From positions 4,898,001 to 4,962,000 of the forward strand of contig JAQQWL010000011.1 in the NCBI GenBank assembly GCA_038363925.1: 64,000 nucleotides of DNA. The letters run 5' to 3'. Below, piece after piece: positions 23,714 to 36,600 of this stretch; positions within the stretch are counted from its first letter, which is position 1, and every line of letters begins with the position of its first letter. A program made the translations under genes and the position numbers. Under the pieces are notes generated by a model. It saw only the letters and a program-made list of their open reading frames with translations, did no database searches and was not told the origin of the DNA. The stretch comes from Apiospora phragmitis. Its lineage: Eukaryota > Ascomycota > Sordariomycetes > Amphisphaeriales > Apiosporaceae.

Positions 23714-26700
23714 TGTAGGGGCAACATGGTGAAAGTGGTAGGTTTAGGCTTGGGGAACCGCATGTATAGCGCTTGTTACGATCAGCAAGCACAATCCCGT
23801 GATGCTGTTTATTGTCTTTCTCCTCCCTTGTAGCTTCGGCAGGCGTGTTGTTCAAGGCGAAAGCCCAAATGATAGACGCGTCTCTGGTGTTTTGACGCAA
23901 AAGCTTGGTTGGATTCTGGCGGCGCGCAAGTTGTCGCAATCTGAAACCAAGTCGGTGAGATATGCAAGTCACGTTGATCGGTGATGGTTGTCTTGCGTAG
24001 TGCCGGCTGCTGGTCTTTTTTTAATTTAGGGATAGACTTGGGCGGAAAGAAAAAGGAAGCGATTTGTCATGGCAGCGTCGTGAAGAGGGTATAGCAATAG
24101 AAGAATCAAGCAAAGGGAATCCGGCTCTGATCGGGTTCGAAACGCGGTATATGACGCTTTGAGTAAATAAGTAAATAGACTGCTAGTCCTCTCCCCGCCG
24201 GAACGATGGCGTCAGCAATCCGTCCCCTCAAGACGATCTGTAGGGGGGAAGCATATAGGAGTGAGCGAATGTATCGATCGTATCGTGCAGGGCAGTTGAA
24301 GCAATTAGAAAGCAGAAGACGAGCGACGGGAAGCGGGCGGGATAGGATGTAAGTAGGATAGCGAGCAAGCGGAACTGAACGAAAGAAGGTAGGTGACAGT
24401 GAAGGTGGAGCAGCAAGACTGGGGGCAAGGGGGGGAGAGAGACGGTACCTACTCCGTACACAAGCACTATCCTATCAATCAGTTGGCAGTCACTTAGCGA
24501 CTAGGCGGGCTCTGGGCTAAGAGTTACTGATTCAGAAAAGAAAGAAGGAAAAAATAAACCCGTGGGTAATATGCAACACTCCGGGCGTTCTAGGCTGGTA
24601 CTTGCTTAGGGTAGGGGAGTGATCTGTTGACCTGCGCGTCCCTCCTCATGCAGCTGTGCATGTACTATACTACATGTACTCTGGACTCTGTGCTACGCCC
24701 TTTTCGGCCTTGGAGGGCTTGAACGCGGTTGAGAATTGGGATTGGGAATGCGGTAAGCGACCAAAGCAAGACGGGAAAGGCCCTGAACCGCCACGCCTTA
24801 GCGCTAACATGGATGGAAGTGAGCCCAGCACGGTACCTGTGAGCAGTGCAGCCAGTGGAGAGCCCCGATAGACAGGCTTGACGCTCGACTGGGTTGAGAC
24901 CAAGTCCACTGTGCCCACTGTACTAACTCTGAAGTTGAGCGGTCAGCCTACAGTAGGTCGGAGCAGCCAAAGCGCGGACACTTGTGGGGGCCACTTGGGC
25001 AGGGAATCAGGAATTGGCGTGGAGAGAGCCTGTGAGTGAGTGAGGGTTGAGAACGGCCCTGACTGGCCTGACCACACTTGATGGCATTTTGGATCAACTC
25101 TGTGAGGGGCCGGTTTGGGCGATATGTATCGTGATGTATGTACGTATGTGTGTATTTGATGTAGGTCATAGAAGTCCGTGTTGCGAGACTGGCGACTCCA
25201 GTTCGCAAGACACTAGCACCAGGATCAACTGCACTCCTCGCAGCGCTGATGAATGTAGGTGCTGATAGGTGCTGTGGTGCAAAAAGCACTTCACCATCAG
25301 GGGGGCACGGGGGTAGACGTTCAACGCTGCTGCTTGCTTGGCTTGAGCCTAATTACATGGACTCAAGCAGAGGCGCCACTGCATGTATGTCTCTGTGACC
25401 GCTGCAACCCTGCCCATGCAATACGCTTGCAGGACATGGCCAACAATCGACAAACACAGCATTAGGTACGCATACATTTGATCGTCGGTCCGCGGGGTCG
25501 AACGAGTGAACCGATAGGAAAGCAATCGACCACGACGAGGGCCAGTGTACTTACGCGTCTAGTAGAGGCGCAAAACCACTGGGCAAGGAGCGTCGAAGCA
25601 GCGCGATGCGCAGTGGTCGTCCCATACGAAGGAGCAGCAATCGGACGACTGGGAGAGGTGGACCAAAGCCTAGCAAGCCAGTCGAACAGAGGAGTAGGTC
25701 CGAACGTAGCATTCTCGTGATAACCATACGGCAGCGCGGCAACTGCAGAAACCTGAAAAGCAATGGCTAAATGGCAATCGCTCAACCAATGCGCGCGGGT
25801 GGGCGGATATGGGGTAGCTACCCTGTGAAGAAGATGCACTGTGCCTACCTTAGGTTCGTTGCTCAATTCAATACGTGATTGCTCGTGATGCAGACTCGGA
25901 TCCCCAGAGACCATGTCTGAACCTATCAAATATCCCAACGGCGATCTGGAAGTACGTTACTGCAGCCAGTCGTTCGTTACAGGCACGCACGACACGACCG
26001 AGCCAAACCAGATGAAGGGCATGTGCGGTGAGACATTGATATGTAGCAGGAGTCTGGAGTCTAGAGTCTGGAGTCTAGAGTCTGGAGTGCGGTAGTGCAA
26101 TGTAATGCATTCCGCGGGCACTGCTTAAGGTAGGTATCAAAAGAGGGTGGCTGGGAAAGCAAGACGTCGTTACATGCACGCACACAGTACGACTATGCAA
26201 GTACAAACCAACATCATTCAATGTGCGTGCCTGGCCCGGCTGATTGATCAAAATGCATCCCACACACCCCCTCCAAGGTTCAAGTGGATGTTTGCAACGA
26301 AAGAGGGATGATCCCTTCCATAGGCCAGGTCAAGCTCAAGGACGAAATAAACTCGTCGATCGTCTCAAATCCAACTTCGTTGATTTCAAACGGCGGTTAT
26401 CCGTCGTCCCGACTCCCGACAGTATTTCAGATGCCATCCATCCATCGTCCTCGCTCGGTTGAAGCAGTGCAAGCGAAAGTGAAAGTGATGGAACAAAAGC
26501 GGGATGTGACAAGTTTGGACACCAACCAATCAGCGCCCATCTAGTACATCGCGAAACTTCCGCGTCTGCCACGCGCCTGGAGCATCATCCCACATGTCCA
26601 ACGGTGCTTGAGGGAGCCACTCGATGGGCGTTCGGAAGAGATCCAGCTTCTTTCTCTCTTTGGTTCAGGCTAACATACATGCAAGCATATATTCTACTCC

Positions 26701-27332
26701 GCAACTTATACCAATCGTTGGGATACATATCGCATAAGTCTTCCAACTACCTGCGAACTATTTCCCAATAATCATACCCAAGCTGCATATGATATCCTCC
26801 TCAGTCGCGTACTTGTGGTGCCACAGCTGAACGCATCTAACTAACATGGCCACGATTCAATGGCTAGTCACACTTCTTTGCTCCCCGCGTATAACACTCG
26901 ACTTCAGGAAAATATATGGATACGTTGCGACTACATCATGCTACATAGTTCTAGGTTGAGCTCGCTGTCAGCCAGCTTACCATACGAACGAGCTGCGTCC
27001 TTGAAGCTGCTCTTGTGCCTTCGCGAATCCGAGTGACAGGTTGTGCATGGGACTGTCTTGATGAACGTCGCAGGCCCAGAGGTTCGGGTCGAAACGCATC
27101 TGAACGAGCATTACTTGTGACTGCTAAAAATGTAGTGATGGGGCATTATTCCAAGGGCTGAAGGGGCCAATATGTGTTGTCCAAGTGAAACACTATGGGA
27201 CATCTTCATTTTGGTCTTCATTTCATCCCTGTAGGACTCGAGACTTACATACTTAATAGCTGGGCCGGCCCTGTCACCTTTCCTAGGCTAGCAATTGCTT
27301 GCTGTTCATCTTTTTTTGCTTCCCGTGTCATC
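23714..27332. other. 3.6-kb gene-poor region between divergent genes
   Basis: Lies upstream of the SANT-like gene (-) and of the O-fucosyltransferase-like gene (+). It contains a minisatellite (26050-26089), many stop codons in all frames and only short ORFs. The longest, 25462-25938 on the minus strand, was inspected and rejected. It may contain long leaders or non-coding transcripts, which the sequence alone cannot show. Confidence 0.5.
26050..26089. repeat. 14-base minisatellite
   Basis: Nearly three head-to-tail copies of a 14-base unit (GAGTCTGGAGTCTA), itself made of two related 7-base halves. It lies in the 3.6-kb gene-poor region. Confidence 0.9.
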
Positions 27333-28724
27333 ATGCTCGACTCGTCCAGAGCATCATCATCACCCATCAAGCTCCTACTGTCACTGATTATTTTCAGCTG
27401 GTCTCTATACTACCTTGGGTTCCTGGAAGTATTTGCGGATGTCGAGGATGAGAAGGTCCTCTTTGTGGGCAATTTTCTCGAGAGCGAGGCAGATGGCGAT
27501 TTTGACGGCGAGCCGATTGCCTCTTTGTGTTCGGCTAGGAATTGGACCGAGGGACTGGTCTTTAACTGTGATGCCCCGTCGGGTGGCATAGGCGTAGTCC
27601 GGAACGTTCACCTAAACTGTATACGATTTGCCATTGAGGCTGGTCAGTCCACCTGTACCAGCACGCTGCTGGACCTTGTTGAGACTGACTGGCATGTTTA
27701 GTGGAACTGATCATTCCCGAGATCGTGCGTCGTGATGATAGAGACATAGCCAAGTTCCTTCCAAGCCCCAGGGGGCCTCAACGTGGTGCGCCGCCCGACT
27801 ACTTCTATGACCGGAGGCACCTGAACTGGACTCTTTCCACCTTCTGCCCGCAGATAAAAGTGTATTGGTCTATAGACGAACTATTCGATACGCCGATGGC
27901 CAGCCCCATATCACTTAGACTGAACCACCTTGGCCTGAGCCGGGTGGACCGCACGGTTCTCGCGCAGCCTGAGATATGGGCTTCGCAGTTCACCAAGTAC
28001 TTGGACTACAAATCGAATCCGAAGACTCGTCTCTGGCCCTTCAGGGTCAACGTAGCGCAGACGCGGTACGTTTGGCCCACTTCGTACGACAGCCCTGCTT
28101 TCGTACGAAGCTTGGGCGCATTCTACGATTTAGAGAAGACGTTCGGGAACTTGCTGCTTCGGCGTTCTTCTCCATGCAGAACAGGCTGGACGAGTCCCGT
28201 GGCGGTCAGGGCGAAGGTGACACGAGCGCCCTCGGTTTCGTCGGCGTACACTTGCATGCGCAGGAGGATTTCTGGGATGCTGACTTCCCTCCCTACGAAG
28301 AGCAAGCGGCGCATCATTTGCGTTACATGGTGGAGTCGAAATACCCTTTCGCGTATCTCGCTCCCGGTGCTACAGCAGCGCACGTCACGTCGTTCACATA
28401 ACGGGCCCGCGACTTCAACATTACCGTCGTCACGAAAAGAGATCTGCTCGACCCGGATGAACTTGGGTATCTCAAGCCTGAGTTGGGATCAGCAGACCCT
28501 GGTAGACTATGAGCTGCTACTCCGGGCCGATCTAATGGTCGGGATCAGTGACAGCAGTTTCGCCTGGAACGTCGCCCTGAGGAGGGAGAGCTGTGGCCGG
28601 CGGCACGGTAGGGAGCCAAGCTGCTTCCTCTCAGGGCAGTCACGTTCGGTGGCAAGATGCAAGGTCTGCCATCATGGGCGAGGCGAATGACTACAATAAC
28701 ATGGAGAAGGCAACCTGGCCATGA
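27333..28724 (+). pseudogene. O-fucosyltransferase-like type II membrane protein gene, broken at several points
   Basis: Starts at ATG 27333; an intron at 27643-27701 (donor GTCAGT) joins in phase. The N-terminus has a signal anchor (LLLSLIIFSWSLYYLGFLEV), then a glycosyltransferase-like domain: FNCDAPSGGIGVVRNVHL, EAVELIIPEIVRRDDRDI, DYFYDRRHLNWTLSTFCPQI, later GFVGVHLHAQEDFW, YEEQAAHHLRYMVESKYPFA and GISDSSFAWNVALRR. This pattern fits fungal GDP-fucose O-fucosyltransferase-like proteins, probably acting in the Golgi. The frame is lost near 28121, stopped by TAA at 28399-28401, shifted again near 28476 and near 28580-28590; the last readable stretch ends at a TGA at 28722. Four lesions in 650 bases, including a nonsense codon, exceed the density in neighbours. 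I call it a probable pseudogene, with poor local sequence as the alternative. Confidence 0.72.
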
Positions 28725-29240
28725 AGGCCAACTGAGTACTTGAAGTTGACTAAAACACAATATTTCAGATTAGCTAAAACGTCCACTGTCGCTATTCACC
28801 CACTCAGTCAGTTGTCTGGCAAATGATTCCTTTTGCTTCCAAGAACCCAGGTTGGATGTATTATCTGCCAGTAAGTAATTGGAAGTATTACTTTGTCCAA
28901 TAAAAGTGCACACATGCCTATCAGTGTCGAGTAGGTACACAGCGGATATAGCATAGCACGTAAGTAGGGCTTAGCTGCTCCAATGAGCATCCGCACTATC
29001 ATTCTCTAGTGCCCCCCCCCCCCTCCCCCCCGGCCTGGCCAAGCTGCTGCAGGATCCATCCATGCAATTGGGGACTCGGGCACTCATGACATGCTTCGCA
29101 TCCACACATGTTCGCATGCGTCTGCCGTTCTGTCCTTGCCATCAATTACCACTTCATCAAATACACTTACAGAAGAAGAGGAAATGGACAGAAGACAGTA
29201 GTTGAAAAAAAAGGACAGACAGAACGGCGACTTGCTCAAC
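28725..29240. other. Intergenic with a long C run, promoter of the RTG2-like gene
   Basis: About 515 bases between two plus-strand genes. Contains a C-rich homopolymer tract at 29012-29031. No gene seen. Confidence 0.6.
29012..29031. repeat. C homopolymer tract
   Basis: Twelve Cs, one T, then seven Cs. Runs of this length are error-prone in sequencing, so the exact length is uncertain. Confidence 0.9.
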
Positions 29241-31226
29241 ATGGCGGCCGTCACAGAAGCCGTGACTTTGGCCAACTTCGAGGCTAAGATGCCTAAATGG
29301 ACTCCCGACCTCCCCAACCACCTTTACGCATTAGTTGACATGGGAAGGTTCGTGATATCGTCTACCTGCTGTTTCATTGCCAGTAGCCTTCATATCTAGG
29401 CAGTAGGCGGCGGCTAACTAAGTGGAAGCAACGGCATTCGCTTCTCTATATCGGATCTTTCGCCGCCACAGACTCGCCTACTGAAGTGTCTGTACAAGGA
29501 GCGCGCCGCCATCTCGCTCTTCGACGCTCTCAGCTCTTCGCCATCCACTGCACTATTGAAGTTTCCAGCCGAGACTATCACTCTTGTTTCTCAAACCCTG
29601 GCCCGCTTTAAGGCTATCGCCGACGGCTATGGGGTGCCACCAGGTCACACTACTGTCCTCGCTACAGAGGCGATGCGTAGAGCCGAGAATGCGGCGTCGA
29701 TGCTCGAAGCTGTTTATACTGCATCAGGACTTGGCATATGCGTCCTGGCCCCCGAAGTCGAGACCTTGTTCGGCTCTGTTGGGGCAAGAAGTGGCTTCGC
29801 AGAAGTGGACGGGCTCTTTCTTGACCTTGGTGGAGGATCAGTTCAGATGACGTACTTGAACTCAGCCATGGACGTCTACGAGGTTGCCGCCGCACAGTCC
29901 GGGCTGAGCCTCCCATTCGGCGCTGCGAAGCTAATCAAGATCATCCAGTCCGGTGAAGTCAAGCAGCAGGAAACCGCGCGGTCCGACCTGAACACAGGGA
30001 TGCAGAAAGCCTTCGTAGATCTGCAGAGCAGGTTCCCGACCCTCAAGGCATCGAGCTCAGATACTGCAGGCATAGATGTGTATCTCTGCGGTGGTGGTTT
30101 CCGCGGCTATGGCAGCATGCTGATGCATAACGATCCGATCCAGCCATACCCCATCCCAGCCGTGGGTGCCTACACGGTAAGTAACTCGGGCCGGCTATCT
30201 TGTCCGCGTTAAGCCCCTTTTATGGAAACAGCGGGACCGTTTCCTGGAGAGAAGGGTCACTAACCTAGAGAATTGTAAGGTTCCCGGCTCGTTTTTCAAG
30301 GAGAGTAAGAGGATGCGCAGGGTCAACGAGGAGTACGAAGGCAAGATCTTTGGCATGTCAAATAGGCGACGAGAGCAGTTTCCTGCCATTGCCACAGTCG
30401 TGGAAGCGCTAATCAGCAGCGTCCAAAACATACGCAGCGTCACTTTCTGCAGTGGTGGAAACAGAGAGGGCGCCTTGCTCATGAAACTGCCTAAGCATGT
30501 GCGGGAGTCCAGACCTCTGTCACTTCTTCGACAACCCGGGGATACCACCAGTGACGCCACGTTGCTATCTGTGATCGAAACCTTGAAGTCCGCGGTCCCT
30601 TCCGGCTTCGACGCACAGGATCTGTATACGGTTTTCACGCTCGACTTAGGGCCGTTGTTTGTTGAGGCGATCTGGGCGCGTCTTGGGCAGCCTGATAGTA
30701 CCAATGCTGCCTACGAGCTACACCGCGCCATAACACGGGACCCTAGTGTTCCTGGCTTCACGCATCTCGCACGTGCAACACTGGCTCTTACTTTATGCGC
30801 CAGATGGGGATCAGACTTGGGACCCGTTGATCGCCAGCTACTTTCGAGTCTTCGGCAATTGGCATGTGCATCATCACCGGAGGTGGTGTTCTGGGCGGAG
30901 TATTTTGGTGCGGTCGCCGCTGTGTTGACCACACTCTGCCCAACCGAGCCGAAGAGCCCCGAGGAACTGGGCAATATTGTTAGGTGAGTATCTTCGGCAT
31001 AGTCACGAACTTCTACTAAAACATCGCGTGTTTCAGGTTCCGTGCGGTCACTACACAGGGGAAGAAGAAGGATCGTATTGAGCTAACTATACTGGTTTCC
31101 GCTAATGCCTCTCGTGGAATTGAACTCGCGAGCCTCCAAAGCCTTTTCAAAAACATTGGGAAACAGAAGAAAAACCCATACACTGTGAATCGAAAAGTTG
31201 AGCCGGTCTTCGTCCACGCCTCATAG
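29241..31226 (+). CDS. Ppx/GppA-type phosphatase-like protein, retrograde regulation protein 2 (RTG2) type
   Basis: Exons 29241-29347, 29429-30176, 30280-30983 and 31037-31226 give 582 residues in an intact frame. The actin/HSP70-like ATPase fold of the Ppx/GppA family is visible in the N-terminal half: ALVDMGSNGIRFSISDL (phosphate 1 loop), TVLATEAMRRAENA, EVETLFGSVGARSGF and the second phosphate loop FLDLGGGSVQMTYL. A third glycine-rich motif is VYLCGGGFRGYGSMLM. The C-terminal half (residues about 310-580) is the extension typical of fungal RTG2-like proteins. Yeast Rtg2 signals mitochondrial dysfunction to the nucleus through the Rtg1/3 factors and keeps the hydrolase active-site loops. 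Intron 1 has two possible acceptors, 29422 and 29428; I chose 29428 because it gives the canonical DMGSNG. Confidence 0.92.
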
Positions 31227-31543
31227 TTCCATTTGAGGCGGACGAATACGATAGATAGGCCTCGCTAAGACTTTAAGGAACCAATCCGTCCACGATCTGG
31301 ATACCAAACAAGGCGCACACAGATGGAAGTGGATATCTATGGTGCCCGGATTAAGGGCGATCGGCCTTGCCCGCATGGCATACGAGGATGAGGCCGTTGG
31401 AACCCAATCTCGGTGCCCAAGAGTGGCGTAGGCCCTTAACTTCGAGTCGACGCTCACTGTGCCATTATGATGCTGTTTTCCGCCTCTTACTCCCACGGGA
31501 ATGGCCTTTTACCATCTTGGCAAAGAGTGTCTTCACGAAGGGA
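31227..31543. other. Intergenic between convergent genes
   Basis: About 320 bases between the stop of the RTG2-like gene (+) and that of the zinc-cluster gene (-). It holds both 3' ends. Nothing else seen. Confidence 0.6.
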
Positions 31544-33672
31544 TCAAGTGAGCTCGATTCCCGATTCAGGGAGGGTACTGCAGTAGTCAGTCAGTAAATG
31601 CAGAAGAAGGCAAGCAGGCAAGATAAGATAAGCCAGAGCCGGAAGGAAGAGAAAACAAAACTTCTGCAACATACAGAATTGCTCCAGACTGTTGGCTATC
31701 ATCTTTGATTCGTGGGGGAGTTGTTGCCAATAAGACCCTACACGTTGACTGCCCTGATTGGCCGGGTCCGCAACTACAATATCGTCGGGCACGCCTCGCT
31801 TGAAATGGGCTTCGCACATCACCACAATGGCCATAAAGAGCTCTCGAACCGGTCTGCCAAATGACTGGTAGACTACGAGATTGTTAGCACCTCGATGAGA
31901 AGAACCGGACCTCTTTTCCATTGTGTGCATGTCTTTATAGGTGAGCATCAACAACATCATGCTGACCCAAGTCGGAAGCTGATCTGCTGCCTGCATGACA
32001 CCAGGGCTCGAGAGCTTGTCGAATACGGTCCAAATGTCCCGCTCAAGCCGGTGAAGCTCGGCTCGCGCCATCCCTCGGAGCTCACACACGATGGAGGCCG
32101 GCAGCACGTAGGCCGGGGAAGCGTTTGCGTCCCGGTAGTAAAGACGCCTCGGCCTCCATATCTGGTACATGCATCTGAATCTCAGAACGTTGTGAAGCAG
32201 GTTAAACTTGGTCATGTCAGCGCTGCACAGTACTGTCGAGGGCTGCCAGGACTCACCTGTGGTACGTTGTGAAACCCACCCCTAACGCAGGAGTAGGTAA
32301 ACAAGTCCAATGCTGACAAAAAGCCGGGATCACTCTCTTTCAGCATCTGCTTCTCGGCCCACTCCTCGATGAGTTGTGATGAAGGCACGGAGTCTCTCAG
32401 AAAGACGTAGCATCTCTGTGACCGACCGCTGCTCGCCTGGTGGTTCATGGCAGGCAAACCAAGCTCGACTTCCTGCACACACACATCCAACGCTTCAGGA
32501 AGCGTTGCATGTGTGTCGAAGTAGATGAACCACCTGAGAGGGTTGGACTTGCCGCCGAATTTGCTTGCAGCAGGAGCTGGAATAGCATGGTTAGCAACAG
32601 CGGACACGGTCCCCGTACGGCAATGCTTCGGGTGAGGAGGATATTGACATAAAGGAGCTTTGGTACGTACAGAAATCTGGCGGGAATGCCAACGTCATCC
32701 CTTTCTCGAGGCGAACACAGAGGTCGTACTCGTTCAGCATGCTATCCCGCCACTGTTTCCTAGCATGACTGCTACAGTGATCACAGGGGTACTGTGTGCT
32801 GCACTGCGGTTGTTGTTAACGACCATCGGAGACGACCTCGGTGTACTTTACTTACCTTTGTTTTCTTGATACGGCATCGCAAGCACGCCCCCCTCGCGAA
32901 TCTCGGCAACGTTCTCCCTATCCTGCAGGGGTCCCGCTCGCTTGCCCCTCCCGGGTTTCTGTGTCAGGATCGTGGGCGACCTTATTGATGATGGCACCTG
33001 GTGGGCCGTCGACGACAAGGTGTAACTTGAAGATGAACTTTCCCGATAGTTGTCCACCAAGTTTGGAGAGGAGGTGTACTCCAAGTTGTGGTTCAAGAGA
33101 ATGCGGGAGGGGTAGTGAGGGTTCTTGGGCCTGATCTCACGTTGTGGGATTGTGTAGTCATCATCGTGCTGCTTGAGGATGTTCAACCGGGCCTTGTCGG
33201 GGGCTCCGTCCTCGACGGGTGAAGAAGGCGAGGCACCTCCTTCATCGGAAGATCCTGAAGTGAGGCCTGGCACGGATGCCGCGTCGGGATTGCTTCGTCC
33301 TTCCATGTGTTCCTCTTCCTGGGCTTCATCCAGCATGGAGGGAACTATCCACTCACTGATGTCGAAAGAGAATACTCTTGACTGGTCATTATCATGCCAG
33401 TTGGCAGGGGTGGCTGAGGACTGGCGCGGGACACTAGCTCTGGCGCTGCAATGGTCGTCTTGGATGTCTTCAAAGGGAGAAGGCCAGTCACGGAAATCAA
33501 ATGGGAAGTCCTCGAGCTGAGGGTGTTGGAGCAACGGGTCCTGGTGCCAGTTGCCTGAGTTGAGTGGGACTTGCCGTGGGGTGTGCCTCCTTCCGACCTG
33601 GTTTATAAAGCCAGGGGCCTCGTTGGCGAGTTGTCCGAGAGCCGCCATGCCCGCGTGTAAGTCACCAGTCAT
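31544..33672 (-). CDS. Zn2Cys6-type transcription regulator, two frame breaks
   Basis: Exons 33672-32856, 32803-32671 and 32576-31544. The first ATG in frame is 33672; a GTG lies further upstream at 33696. Residues 1 to about 255 are acidic and Ser/Pro-rich. Near 32888-32893 one extra base in a six-C run (plus strand) hides the zinc cluster; without it the exon ends REGACLRCRIKKTK and the next exon continues CSTQYPCDHC, giving C-X2-C-X6-C-X5-C-X2-C. The sixth Cys is not where expected. A second break near 32254-32258 (one missing base) joins FHNVPQ to GESWQPSTVLCSADMTKFNL. With both corrected the exons total 661 codons including the stop. The C-terminal part (LLHNVLRFRCMYQIWR, LERDIWTVFDKLSSPGVMQA) resembles large fungal C6-regulator families of unknown target. 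Nearly 5 kb of upstream sequence is gene-free. Confidence 0.85.
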
Positions 33673-36600
33673 AGCTTGGCTTGTAAGACAATGCACGGCG
33701 GAATCAACACACTGGCGTGTGTCCAGCAGGATTCTTGTGGGGTATCAACAGGCAAAAAAAGCTCACGAGACAAATGAAGTTCAAGATGAAGTGTCATTTC
33801 CCGGTGAGACGAGCATTTCGACTCGTAGAAGTCGAGGCACGCATCGGCGAGATACCTCAAAGTGCGCATCGGCAGCCATGGCTCTGATTGGTCGACGGCC
33901 TGGCCAAGCTACTCTGAGCGATGCAGAACTGACGAATCGCATCCCTGCTTCTCACCGAAAATGAACAAGCCAGTTGTTGACGGGTCGCACAGAGTGTCGG
34001 CCGGCCGGTTGGAATGTCAAGGACAAGAACTACAGTCCTGGTAACGCTCTACTATAGATCGGGCTGGGGGGCCCAAGTTTTGGCGTGGCTCGACAGTAGA
34101 CAGATGCAGTCCAATTGATTTGGTGATTTGGAATTGAATACCTTACTCAGATCCCGAGTTCTATAGACTTGACAGGCCTCTCTATGCGCAACCAACTCTA
34201 AGACATCGTTCCGATACTCCTTCCAAAAAAGGCAAAAATGTCGGCTTACACGGAGGGAACGTGCATACATGGCCTGCCAACCATTTCTATCGTATACTTC
34301 CGGGCTTGTACATACCTCCATCCTCGCACACACCCAGGTCCCATTAACTGTCTACATGTATGTAATTACAGACATAAATGGCTTGCAGGGGTTCTGATAA
34401 ACGTTAGCTACAAGTACTAGTTTCCGTCGGGGGCAGCATACTGACTCCGTCTGTCACCCATCGAAAAGAAAAAGAACGATTTTTATGATAGATGCACTCC
34501 TTGGGTACATGGAATGGAAATCTAGAAGGGAACATGGGCTTTCCCCTCCCATCACCTATCACCACCACCCTCCCAAAAGGTAGGTAGGTGGTAGGTATGT
34601 ATGTAGGCATCCTAGGAAGTAGGTACGGTACTGCGCACCACACTGCGAACAGGGCGGGTCGGCCTGTGATTGGCACTCATGCAATCAGCACACCCCCTTC
34701 ATCTTCAGGGTCGGCGGCATCTTGCGTCTTCTGGCTGCAATGACTAAGCTTGTCATACCATGGTAGATAGCACAGTAATTATGGGACTTCATACTTGAGT
34801 CTACAGTACGCATGTTACGAGAGGGGAGCAGAATGGGCCGTCGAATGTTTGGGCTGCGGTGGCCGTGGTGCTCCTCTTAAAGACCCCAAGCTTCCTCTTC
34901 GCTCAGTACTCCGTATGGCATGGCCATTAACCCCGATGGCCTGGCGTTATCTCTCTCTAGCTATCACGCAAGTCTCTTACCTTGGCTTTTTCTTCTTCTT
35001 TTTTTTCTGTCATTCACTGAGAAGAGCAGCGACACTTTTGCATGGCTTCTTCCCAGATCCAATCTCGAGTTTCAATCATATGGCCTTGTATCTTGTGTGT
35101 TATCGGAGAGGCAACCTGCGACAAGTTGCAAGCTGGGCCTCATGTGCCAGTAAGCATGTATATACTATCCCTCTTCCTCGGTCTGTATTGCAAAACAACA
35201 TATCCTCGTTTTTTGCTACGACAGAGTCGCACTGCCTGAGGCGATCTTGATAGAGTCTTGAGCACCTATGTTAATGCAGGTATAGCACCAACGCCTCCCT
35301 GGTAGAGCCGAGAGAACAGTTTATAGAGCTTCGCTTGTCCATTACTATGCATTGCTCCTGAGTCGTCATCCTCGCATGCTAGGATGACTTGAGAGCGAAG
35401 TTGGCTCGAACCAAAACACCTACTTCTAAGGAAGAGCCTCTGAGACGATACATACATTAGGTAGGTGTGTTATTGTTATTGGTTTTCTTCGACGACACAT
35501 GAGCAGCGCGTAGCGGTGACCATAGCCTCTGTGCCTGCTACCCACCCCTCTAGGGTGGATGATCTGTTCGGTTTTCCCTATAGTTCATCTTGTATTCAGT
35601 ACATGGTCTTAGTAGGGGGAAGTAAGTAATGAGACCGCTGACACACCGCCGTCGCCGAGCTTGAACTGACTGAATGGCGACCTGGCGCTGACAGAAATCG
35701 AGTCTCTTCTGGATCGCTCTCGCAGTCTAATATTCACCGAGGCTCATGAGTGAGCCCATGTACTAGGGATGATGTTGAGGGCTCATGATGAAATCTAGCT
35801 GTTTCAGCATGCCGTGAGCTTCGCCATACATGAAGAATGTCAGTGTGAGTTCAGCCACTGCATATTCCTTCGGCATATATGGATGGGATGGACTTCATAT
35901 CCGGACAACCCGCAGAGGAGACACGAAGCCATGGTATCACTAGTGTGCTCGTAACACTGCCTGCCACGTAGTGCTCGGGCACATTTCATCTCACCCGAAT
36001 ACATCCGGAGATGTGGAAGTTACTCTTTCAGTTACCAGGTGCGTGCCTTTGTGTTAGGAATCGACAAGCATCGTGCCTAGTTCAAAAGTGATGAAGTAGG
36101 CAAAGAACCCGGCGACGTCATCACGGATTGCGGCCCGCGCGGCTATTACAAATGTAAATTTATAGCTTCGTTTCCAACTCCCCAAGGGCTGATTTGTACT
36201 TGCTGTATGTGCGGGAGGCTAGTCGCTGGCCGAGAAGTGTAAAGAGATCTGAAATTACCGTGGGTTTTGTATCCATACGCAACGCGGATAGGGCCACGCT
36301 GTCGAGATTAGTTGCATAGTAAGATATCTAAACAAACACGCACACATAAGGGTGTCTAACCGTCAGAAACAGCCATTTACCATAGTAACAAAGACGTTAC
36401 CACGTAAACGAGGGCGTTTGTGCCGCCTGTCAGGCGTGGGCTATTCCTGTACGTTGCGTGGGGAAACAGTCGAACCGTCCTAACCGCACAACGCCCGAGC
36501 AAGCCTAGAGAGCAACCAACACGGCGGCGTGATCCTTTATATCAACACTTTGTTCACGGGAAAACCGCAAAGCCTCCTCCTCTGGAGCACATGTCGTCGA

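Noticed and set aside
25462..25938. Minus-strand ORF of 158 codons and the plus-strand MSEPIKYPNGDLE start at 25913
   Set aside because: Neither has a recognisable domain or a consistent downstream exon; they overlap each other.
34795..35250. Plus-strand ORF of 151 codons in the 5-kb gap
   Set aside because: Contains a poly-Phe artefact from a T run and no family character.
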